From the NCBI GenBank assembly GCA_002393815.1, contig DGUB01000044.1:1-21280 (forward strand): a stretch of DNA of 21,280 bases, read 5' to 3'. Shown piece by piece: positions 1-6,786 of this stretch. The notes under the pieces are model-generated. The model searched no databases and was not told where the DNA came from. It was given only the letters and a program-made list of their open reading frames with translations. Both the position numbers and the translations under genes were made by a program. The stretch comes from Ruminococcus sp. UBA4321. Lineage in GTDB: Bacteria; Bacillota; Clostridia; Oscillospirales; Ruminococcaceae. Numbering within the stretch: the first letter of the stretch is position 1; each line of letters begins with the position of its first letter.

Positions 1-1233
1 CAGTATACAAAAAATTATTATCTGCTCGAACCCGGTGAAATCGCCGTACTGAGCAAGCAGGGCGCAAAAGTCTATGACCTGCACTATCAGAAAATCGAAA
101 AAGAACTCAAAACAGCCGACTGGGATGTCAGCGAAGCTGAAAAAGGCGGCTATGCACATTATATGCTCAAAGAAATTCATGAGCAGCCGGAAGCCATCAA
201 GAAAACCATTACTCCCAGAATCGAAGACGGTCTGCCGAATCTCGAAGAATGCGGTATCACGCCGGAACGCCTGATGGAATTCCGTAAAATTCACATTGTC
301 GCCTGCGGTACGGCTATGCATGCCGGAATGGTCGGCAAATATGTGATTGAAAAACTCGCGAAAGTTTCTGTGAATGTCGATATTGCATCAGAATTCCGCT
401 ACAGAGAACCGCTCGTTGGCGAAGGTGATTTGGTCATTATTATTTCACAGTCCGGTGAAACCGCTGACAGTTTAGCTGCAATGCGTCTGGCAAAAGAACT
501 CGGTGCAAAAACGCTTGCTATCGTCAATGCAAAGGGCAGTTCCATTGCAAGAGAAGCCGATATGCTCATCTATACCCATGCAGGTCCTGAAATCGCTGTC
601 GCTTCTACAAAAGCCTATATGGTACAGATTGCTGTGATGTATCTGTTCGCTTTTGAACTGGCATTCGCCAACAAGAAAATCGACGAAACAGAATGCCGCC
701 GCCTGACTGCTCTGCTTCAGGAAACACCTGATAAAATTGCTGAAATTCTGGAGCATAAGGAAATGACACAGTTAATCGCTTCCGAATTAATCACGGCTGA
801 CAGCCTGTTATATATCGGACGCGGTCTTGACTATGCCCTGAGTATGGAAGGTTCTCTGAAATTAAAGGAAATTTCCTATATTCATTCTGAATCCTATGCT
901 GCCGGCGAACTCAAACACGGTACAATCTCTCTGATTACCGAAGAGATGCCTGTCATTGCCGTTGCTACACAGCAGAGACTGTTTGACAAGACTATCAGCA
1001 ATATCAAGGAAGTCAAGGCAAGAGGTGCAAAAGTTGTCCTCGTCAGCCGGGAATCCTATCAGCCGGAAAAAGATGTGGCGGATTTCAAATTCGGTCTGCC
1101 GGACTATGAAGATTTGCTCATGCCGATGCTGGCTGTTGTACCTTTGCAGTTAATCGCTTATTATACCGCCGTTCTCAAGGGTACAGATGTCGATAAGCCC
1201 AGAAATCTTGCAAAATCCGTTACGGTAGAATAA
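1..1233 (+). CDS. glmS: Glutamine--fructose-6-phosphate aminotransferase (isomerizing), 5' end missing
   Basis: GlmS makes glucosamine-6-phosphate from fructose-6-phosphate and glutamine, the first step towards UDP-GlcNAc and peptidoglycan, in the cytosol. The frame is open from base 1, so the gene starts before the window; 410 residues are visible of a family length near 600. The N-terminal glutaminase (Cys1 nucleophile) is mostly outside. The visible part has the linker AEKGGYAHYMLKEIHEQP, a first SIS domain (ACGTAMHAGMV, SQSGETADS) and a second SIS domain with KLKEISYIHSESYAAGELKHG, which holds the glutamate and histidine of the isomerase site. The C-terminus DKPRNLAKSVTVE carries the conserved lysine-containing tail. 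Only 12 nt separate its stop from the first LRR gene and no terminator lies between, so the two are probably cotranscribed. Any glmS ribozyme would lie upstream of the window and cannot be judged. Confidence 0.97.
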   Translation, partial: QYTKNYYLLEPGEIAVLSKQGAKVYDLHYQKIEKELKTADWDVSEAEKGGYAHYMLKEIHEQPEAIKKTITPRIEDGLPNLEECGITPERLMEFRKIHIVACGTAMHAGMVGKYVIEKLAKVSVNVDIASEFRYREPLVGEGDLVIIISQSGETADSLAAMRLAKELGAKTLAIVNAKGSSIAREADMLIYTHAGPEIAVASTKAYMVQIAVMYLFAFELAFANKKIDETECRRLTALLQETPDKIAEILEHKEMTQLIASELITADSLLYIGRGLDYALSMEGSLKLKEISYIHSESYAAGELKHGTISLITEEMPVIAVATQQRLFDKTISNIKEVKARGAKVVLVSRESYQPEKDVADFKFGLPDYEDLLMPMLAVVPLQLIAYYTAVLKGTDVDKPRNLAKSVTVE

Positions 1234-1245
1234 GGACGGAAAACT

Positions 1246-2508
1246 ATGAAAAAAATACTTTTTGCGCTTGCTGCCGCCGTTCTGACGGCAGCAATGCCGC
1301 TGCCCGTTTATGCGGAAGAACCGCCCGCAGCGGAAACCCGTCCGGAAGAGATGTTTGCTTATGAACTGAACGTTGCCGGAAAGGCGCAGATTACAAACTT
1401 TATTCCTTCCGAAACCTATACTGGAGAACTTGTCATTCCTTCCCAGCTTGACGGGCATGATGTCGGCTATATTGATAATGCGGCTTTCATGAATGCAAAG
1501 GGCATCACCAGCATCACCATTCCGGCAACTGTAAGTGATATGGGAAATTCTGTCTTTTTTGGCTGTGAAAGTCTGGAAAAATTTCAGGTCGAAGCAGGAA
1601 ATCCTTATTTTTCCGTTGCGGATGACGGTGTACTGTTCGGAGACAGTCAGCAGTTCCTGATTGCCTATCCTGCTGCAAAAGCCGGAGAAAGCTATACCAT
1701 CCCGGCAACTGTGGACGAAATCGCTCCCGGCTGCTTCGGATTCGCACAGAACCTGAAACATATCACCATTCCAGAAAAAGTTCAGTATATTGATGACTGG
1801 GCATTTGCGTATTCCAAACTGGAGACAGTCAATATTTCTTCCATGCAGATTGATGACTATGCCTTTGCATACTGCGAAAATCTGCATGAAGTGATTTTAA
1901 ATCACGGTCTGGAAAGCATTTATAATGCTGCTTTCAGTGTCTGCCCGGCTCTGACGGAAATTCATCTTCCTGATACGCTGACTTATGTCGGACAGGCGGC
2001 ATTCAGCGGTACGGGAATGACAAGCATTACCATTCCGGCAAACGTGAATGAAATTGACTACTGTGCATTCGGGTATGACAGAGACCTGAAAATTATCAGC
2101 AGTTTCGTGATTTACGGCGAATCCGGCTCAGAGGCGGAATATTATGCAACAGCTTCCGACCCGGATAATGATTATGAAAATCATTTTACTTTTCTCGCAA
2201 CCGATGCAACCGAAGCCCCCGAAACAGAACCTGAAACCGAAGCCTCTTCCGAACCGGAAACGATTATCGTGACCGAAACCAACGAAGCAGGTGAAGTCTT
2301 TGCTGAAATGGTAACTGTTCCGCAGACGCAGGACACGACCGAATCCGGTATGACCGGAAAAATCGGCGCGGAACTCAAAGATAACAGATTTCTCCAGATT
2401 CTGCTTGCAACTGTCGGCGGAATTGCGGTAGTTCTTGCACTGACGCTGATTGTGCTTGTGTCCAGAAAGCCGAAAAAATCAAATCAACAGGATGATGATG
2501 CATCATGA
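1246..2508 (+). CDS. BspA-type leucine-rich-repeat protein 1, signal peptide plus C-terminal membrane anchor
   Basis: This 420-residue protein has a signal peptide (about 1-23, ending PVYA/EE) and LRR_5/BspA repeats over about 48-290, built on units like SITIPATVSDMGNSVFFGC. It contains the family's non-LRR island near 119-152 (NPYFSVADDGVLF, then LIAYPAAKAGESYTIP). A Pro/Glu/Thr-rich linker covers about 318-375, followed by one hydrophobic helix at about 382-406 and a short basic-then-acidic tail. The predicted topology is LRRs outside, tail inside. AAGGA lies upstream of the ATG, 12 nt after glmS, and the stop overlaps the next start as ATGA. BspA-like proteins bind host or glycan ligands in known cases; the ligand here is unknown. 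It belongs to a set of four related neighbours that probably arose by tandem duplication. Confidence 0.93.
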   Translation: MKKILFALAAAVLTAAMPLPVYAEEPPAAETRPEEMFAYELNVAGKAQITNFIPSETYTGELVIPSQLDGHDVGYIDNAAFMNAKGITSITIPATVSDMGNSVFFGCESLEKFQVEAGNPYFSVADDGVLFGDSQQFLIAYPAAKAGESYTIPATVDEIAPGCFGFAQNLKHITIPEKVQYIDDWAFAYSKLETVNISSMQIDDYAFAYCENLHEVILNHGLESIYNAAFSVCPALTEIHLPDTLTYVGQAAFSGTGMTSITIPANVNEIDYCAFGYDRDLKIISSFVIYGESGSEAEYYATASDPDNDYENHFTFLATDATEAPETEPETEASSEPETIIVTETNEAGEVFAEMVTVPQTQDTTESGMTGKIGAELKDNRFLQILLATVGGIAVVLALTLIVLVSRKPKKSNQQDDDAS

Positions 2509-3716
2509 GGCGGTTAAGCAGAATCATTTCCGGACTGGTCACGGCAGCTTTCTGTTTTCTGCCTCTGACCGCAAATGCCGGAGAAGCCGTGCAGTCTTCT
2601 GACGGCTATTCCAAAGACGGTCTGTGGTATTATAAAGATTATGGTGACGGTACGGTTTCGGTAGTTTGTCAGGACAGCACTGTCGAAGAAGCTGTTGTGC
2701 CGTCCGAAATCGATGGTCATAAAATCACAATGATAGAACTGGACTGCTTTAAAGACAATACCAGTCTGAAAAAAGTCACACTGCCGGATACAATTACAGT
2801 ACTGGAAGACTATGCTTTTTATCTTTGCTCCGGTCTGGAAGAAATCAATATTCCCGACAGTGTCGAAAAATTCGGATTTCAGACGTTCTACGGCTGTTCC
2901 AGTCTGAAAGAAATTTCTGTGCCTGCCGGACTGACCGAAATTGAAGGCTATACATTTGACGGCTGCACCTCTCTGAATGCTGTTCATGTAAATGCGAAAA
3001 ACCAGAACTATAAAGACGAAGACGGTATCTTATTCACAAAAGACGGTACGGATTTAATCGTTTATCCGGCGGCAAAGCCGGGGACAAGCTACAGTGTGCC
3101 GGCTTCCTGCACCAAGCTGGAAGGCTATGCCTTCATGGCAAATCCTTATCTGGAAGAAATCAGGATAGATTCTGTCACGGAAATAGGAGAAGATGCCTTC
3201 TATTACTGCACCGCTCTGAAATCCATGACGATTCCGGAAGGCATTACCATGCTGACAGGTGCGACATTCGGAAACTGCACTTCTCTGGAATCCGTAGTGC
3301 TTCCCGAAAGTCTGGAAGCGATTGGTTCCGGCTGTTTCTATTACTGTCTTCAGCTGAAAAATATTACCATTCCGGCAGCAGTGAAAACTATCAATGAAAA
3401 TGCGTTTTTCAACTGTCCGTCCCTGACAAGAGTCACCATTCCGGAAACGGTAACCCAGATAGGCGAGTATGCATTCGGATTCTATTCCGGTGATGACGAA
3501 ACGAAGCAGCATCTGCCCGATTTTGAGATAGATGCCGATAACGGCACGGCAGCATTTGAATATGCTGTGAAATACAATGTCAAATGTACCGGCGGTGTCA
3601 CACAGGGAATCGTCTTTGTCTACATCATGATTGGCATTGTCGCCGCTGTCATGATTGCTGTCATTGTGCTGGTTATCGCACAGAAACGCTATCAGAAGCA
3701 GCATGAACTTTCCTGA
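2505..3716 (+). CDS. BspA-type leucine-rich-repeat protein 2, signal peptide plus C-terminal membrane anchor
   Basis: This 403-residue protein has a signal peptide (about 1-25, ending LTANA/GE) and then a short segment with the pattern YYKDYGDGTVSVV that introduces BspA repeats over about 60-340. Typical units are LKKVTLPDTITVLEDYAFYLC and LKEISVPAGLTEIEGYTFDGC, and the island NQNYKDEDGILFTKDGTDL is present. A single hydrophobic helix (about 369-392) and a basic 11-residue tail end the protein, so the LRR part should face outward. Its ATG overlaps the preceding stop by 4 nt, which suggests translational coupling. It resembles LRR protein 3 closely, including the shared VPSEIxGHKIT-type opening repeat. 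The ligand is unknown. Confidence 0.93.
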   Translation: MRRLSRIISGLVTAAFCFLPLTANAGEAVQSSDGYSKDGLWYYKDYGDGTVSVVCQDSTVEEAVVPSEIDGHKITMIELDCFKDNTSLKKVTLPDTITVLEDYAFYLCSGLEEINIPDSVEKFGFQTFYGCSSLKEISVPAGLTEIEGYTFDGCTSLNAVHVNAKNQNYKDEDGILFTKDGTDLIVYPAAKPGTSYSVPASCTKLEGYAFMANPYLEEIRIDSVTEIGEDAFYYCTALKSMTIPEGITMLTGATFGNCTSLESVVLPESLEAIGSGCFYYCLQLKNITIPAAVKTINENAFFNCPSLTRVTIPETVTQIGEYAFGFYSGDDETKQHLPDFEIDADNGTAAFEYAVKYNVKCTGGVTQGIVFVYIMIGIVAAVMIAVIVLVIAQKRYQKQHELS

Positions 3717-3730
3717 CAGGAGAATTTTCT

Positions 3731-4837
3731 ATGAAGTTATTACAAAAATTAATTTCGTGCGCGGCTTCCGGTCTGCTGCTGATGCAGAGCATTCCGCTTT
3801 CTGCTGCTGCTGCGGAAACCGATTTCAGCTATACTCTGAAATCTGACGATACGGCGGAAATCTCCTGCCTGAACAAATCGCTTGAAACTGTTGAAATTCC
3901 GTCCGAAATCAGCGGTCATAAAATTACTGCCCTTGCAGATAACTGCTTTGCAGAATGCGAAAAGCTGAAAGAAATCATCATTCCGGACAGTGTGACAGCA
4001 TTCGGAAGTTACGCATTCTATCACTGTTCTTCTCTGGAAGGGCTGACAATTCCGGCATCTGTGACGGAAATCGGCGCGTATGCATTTGAAGCGACTCCCG
4101 ATATGACGACTTTTTCCGTAGATGAGAATAATCCGGCATACAGTTCGCCGGATGGCGTTTTATATACCAAGTCCGGAGATACGCTGATAAAATATCCGGA
4201 ATCCAGAGCCGATTTGAATTATGCCGTTCTGGACAGCTGTCAGAAAATCGAGGACTGGGCATTTATCGGCGCACAGTATCTCGAACAGGTTGACCTGAAA
4301 CAGGTGCAGAGTATCGGAGAAGATGCTTTCTGTTGGTGTGTTTCTCTGAAAAATATTACTGTTCCCGAAGGTGTGACGGAACTGCCCGGAGCCGTGTTCA
4401 GCTATTGTGAAAATCTGGAGCAGGTCACACTGCCTTCTACAATGAAAACTATCGGAGAACAGTGCTTTTATTCCAGTACGGCTCTGAAATCCGTCAATCT
4501 GCCGGAAGGTCTGAAAGAAATGGGGGCTTATGCATTTGGTCACTGCACGTCACTGACTTCGCTCACCGTTCCGAAAAGCCTGACCAATATGAATATTGAC
4601 TGTATGGGCTATGCTTATGATGAAGACAAAGACGAATATTATATTCAGGATAATTTTACATTATATGTTTACCGGGATTCTATGGCGTTTCGCTATGCGG
4701 CGAGCAATCATATTGCTTATGAATTCATTCAGACCGGAACAGTTTATTATATCCTGATTGCCGTAATTCTGGTGATTATTGTTGTCTTAATCATTGCAAT
4801 CATCAAAGTTCTGAAACAGAGGAGGACAGAATCATGA
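3731..4837 (+). CDS. BspA-type leucine-rich-repeat protein 3, signal peptide plus C-terminal membrane anchor
   Basis: This is the shortest of the four LRR proteins, with 368 residues. It has a signal peptide (about 1-28, ending SAAAA/ET) and BspA repeats over about 45-305, for example LKEIIIPDSVTAFGSYAFYHC and LKNITVPEGVTELPGAVFSYC. The family island is present as NPAYSSPDGVLYTKSGDTL. A membrane helix at about 338-358 is followed by the basic tail KVLKQRRTES. The ATG at 3731 is preceded by AGGAG 8 nt away. The last codons contain a GAGGAGG stretch that serves the next gene, whose ATG overlaps this stop by 4 nt. It is a surface protein of unknown ligand and the closest relative of LRR protein 2 in the window. 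Confidence 0.93.
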   Translation: MKLLQKLISCAASGLLLMQSIPLSAAAAETDFSYTLKSDDTAEISCLNKSLETVEIPSEISGHKITALADNCFAECEKLKEIIIPDSVTAFGSYAFYHCSSLEGLTIPASVTEIGAYAFEATPDMTTFSVDENNPAYSSPDGVLYTKSGDTLIKYPESRADLNYAVLDSCQKIEDWAFIGAQYLEQVDLKQVQSIGEDAFCWCVSLKNITVPEGVTELPGAVFSYCENLEQVTLPSTMKTIGEQCFYSSTALKSVNLPEGLKEMGAYAFGHCTSLTSLTVPKSLTNMNIDCMGYAYDEDKDEYYIQDNFTLYVYRDSMAFRYAASNHIAYEFIQTGTVYYILIAVILVIIVVLIIAIIKVLKQRRTES

Positions 4838-6330
4838 AGTTAAGAAAAACAGCGGTTCTGCTTGTGGCTTTCCTGATGATGCTGTTCTGCATTCCCGTAA
4901 CAGCATCCGCCGCAGACGCGGAACAGCAGACGACAGAATCAGAAGTGAAAACCTATAGTGACGGTTCCTTCACCTATGCTTATGTAGACGGCGGCGTTGC
5001 GCTGTATTCCTGTGATACCAGTATGCTCGCAGTCAACCTGCCGGACGAATCCAACGGCAGAAAAGTCGTTGAAATCTCAGATGCTGCATTCTATCAGTGT
5101 TCCAAACTGGAATATATCAGTTTCGGCAAATATATCAGAAAAATCGGAAGCTATGCCTTTCAGGGATGCAGTTCCCTGAAAAGCCTCACCATTCCGGATA
5201 CTGTAGAAGAAATCGGCGAGTATGCATTCGGCAGCTGTACACAGCTGAAAGAACTCACACTTCCGAAAAATCTCAAAAACATTCCGGAGGGCATGTGCTT
5301 TGAATGTATTATGCTGGAAAATCTGACGTTTCCGTCTGCATTGGAAAGCATCGGACTTTCAGCATTCTATAACTGTAACCTGCTGAATCCGCCGGCATTT
5401 CCGGAAGGTTTGCAGAAAATCGGCGATTATGCCTTTGCGTTCTGCTATGCGGTCATGAAAGCAGAACTCCCCTCAACTGTGACAGATGTCGGTTCAGCTG
5501 TCTACTATGGCTGTGTGAATATTACAGAATTCACTGTGCCGAAACAGCTTGATAAAATGGGAACACTCATGTTTATGGGCTGTTCCAATCTGGCAGAATA
5601 CAAAGTCGAGGACGGCAATCCCACTTATACGGTAAAAGACGGCGTACTCTATAAAGATGATATGAAAACACTTTATGCCTATCCTGCCGGGAAAACAGAT
5701 GTGAATTTTACCGTTCCGGAGGGCGTGACTGTCATTTATGATGCGGCTTTCTTTTCGGCTCTGCATCTGGAAGAAGTGCTGTTTCCGTCTACTTTGCAGT
5801 ATATTGGCGCAGGTGCGTTTGAATACTGTTCCGCTCTGAAACAGGTCTATCTGTCGGAAGGCGTGGAAATCCTCTATGAAAATGCATTTGCCGACTGTAC
5901 CAGCCTGATAGATGTTCATCTTCCCGAAACTTTAAAAGGCGTCGGCAATTACGCATTCTATGCCTGCACTGCACTGAAAGAAATCACCGTTCCGAAAAAC
6001 TGTAAAACAATCGGAGATTATGCCTTCGGCTATACCGACAGCGGCGAAACAGATGATAACGGCAACCCTGTTCCTAAAAAGATAGAAGATTTTAAACAGC
6101 ACGGAACTGTAGATATCACCAGAATTTTAATTATTTCGCTCGGTGTGCTTGTATTCGCCGTGATTATCTTCTTCCTGATAAAAATTATCCGTAAAAATCA
6201 GATGACTTCCGAAGAACATGAAGCTATCGTACAGGCAGACATCAAAGCCGAAGATGCACAGTATGTCAATATTCTTGACGAAATCGAAAATCCGGAGCAG
6301 AATTCTGACGAACAGGAAAAAAATACTTGA
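4834..6330 (+). CDS. BspA-type leucine-rich-repeat protein 4, membrane anchored with a long cytoplasmic tail
   Basis: This is the longest of the set, with 498 residues. It has a signal peptide (about 1-26, ending TASA/AD), a short GSFTYAYVDGGVALYSC-type opening and about a dozen BspA repeats. The island NPTYTVKDGVLYKDDMKTL lies past the middle rather than near the start, so extra repeats appear to have been added before it. A membrane helix at about 428-449 is followed by a 49-residue tail that is basic at first (KIIRK) and then strongly acidic, much longer than the 10-14 residue tails of its three neighbours. The TGA stop sits inside the -35 box of the secG promoter and there is no terminator after it. 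The ligand and any intracellular partner are unknown. Confidence 0.93.
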   Translation: MKLRKTAVLLVAFLMMLFCIPVTASAADAEQQTTESEVKTYSDGSFTYAYVDGGVALYSCDTSMLAVNLPDESNGRKVVEISDAAFYQCSKLEYISFGKYIRKIGSYAFQGCSSLKSLTIPDTVEEIGEYAFGSCTQLKELTLPKNLKNIPEGMCFECIMLENLTFPSALESIGLSAFYNCNLLNPPAFPEGLQKIGDYAFAFCYAVMKAELPSTVTDVGSAVYYGCVNITEFTVPKQLDKMGTLMFMGCSNLAEYKVEDGNPTYTVKDGVLYKDDMKTLYAYPAGKTDVNFTVPEGVTVIYDAAFFSALHLEEVLFPSTLQYIGAGAFEYCSALKQVYLSEGVEILYENAFADCTSLIDVHLPETLKGVGNYAFYACTALKEITVPKNCKTIGDYAFGYTDSGETDDNGNPVPKKIEDFKQHGTVDITRILIISLGVLVFAVIIFFLIKIIRKNQMTSEEHEAIVQADIKAEDAQYVNILDEIENPEQNSDEQEKNT

Positions 6331-6355
6331 CATGTTCTCGGAATCATGCTATAAT
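6327..6355 (+). promoter_or_regulatory. Consensus SigA-type promoter for secG
   Basis: TTGACA (6327-6332) and TATAAT (6350-6355) are separated by exactly 17 nt, and TGC precedes the -10 box, giving an extended -10 as well. Both hexamers match consensus. Transcription should start near 6362, about 48 nt before the secG ATG. The -35 box contains the stop codon of the preceding LRR gene. Confidence 0.9.
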
Positions 6356-6409
6356 ATGAATATGTATATTATTTTCTGATGACAGCAAAATCAAAAAGGA
6401 GTAAGAGAA

Positions 6410-6688
6410 ATGGCTATTTATGAAATCATCTGCGGTGCAGTTGTTCTGCTGCTGTGCCTTCTGATTATTGTCCTCTGTCTGATGCAGGACGAAAAAACTG
6501 ACCAGAATATGACTTCCGCACTCGGCGGCGGTGCAAACGATTCCTTCTATGCACAGAATGAAGGCAATACCAGAGATGCTGCTTTGCAGAAACTGACAAA
6601 AATTCTCGGCATTATTACTTTTATCATTCTGATTGTGATGAATATTGTCGTTCCGCTGATTATCCATCTCACCGCCAGCGGCGAATAA
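6410..6688 (+). CDS. secG: Preprotein translocase subunit SecG
   Basis: SecG is the small accessory subunit of the SecYEG channel in the cytoplasmic membrane. The 92-residue product has two hydrophobic helices (about 4-23 and 64-86). The loop between them has the family signature GGGANDSFYAQNEGNTRDAALQKLT, here split by position 38 onward into GGG, SFY and a Gly-Asn-Thr-Arg stretch, which matches the usual GG-x-SFxxKNKGRT-type pattern in part. Length and topology are normal for SecG. AAAAGGAG lies 9 nt before the ATG. The gene has its own strong promoter and a hairpin terminator follows. In many Firmicutes secG precedes rnr, as here. Confidence 0.93.
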   Translation: MAIYEIICGAVVLLLCLLIIVLCLMQDEKTDQNMTSALGGGANDSFYAQNEGNTRDAALQKLTKILGIITFIILIVMNIVVPLIIHLTASGE

Positions 6689-6717
6689 TTCACAGATTCA
6701 CGAACTGATGTTTCCGG

Positions 6718-6753
6718 CAGTCCTCAGGTCAGCAGTGCCTGAGGCTGTTTTTT
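6718..6753 (+). terminator. Hairpin with T tract between secG and rnr
   Basis: CCTCAGG (6722-6728) pairs with CCTGAGG (6738-6744). The stem extends by CAG/CTG across one bulged T, and six T follow (6748-6753). It has the form of an intrinsic terminator for secG, yet rnr starts only 33 nt later without a visible promoter of its own. Confidence 0.8.
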
Positions 6754-6786
6754 CAATCAAATTCCACAAGAAAGGCAGTGTTATAT

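Noticed and set aside
1150..5919. Minus-strand open frames of up to 245 codons opposite the LRR genes, with repeated FFQTG-like peptides.
   Set aside because: They are the reverse reading of the LRR repeats (the repeated SL-K-IT-IP units), with no start signals.
1246..6330. Frequent ATTCCGGA and TTCCGG words, as could be seen in DNA uptake sequences.
   Set aside because: They follow from codons for the recurrent Ile-Pro-Glu/Ala/Asp in LRR units and from a general preference for CCG and GGA codons across the window.
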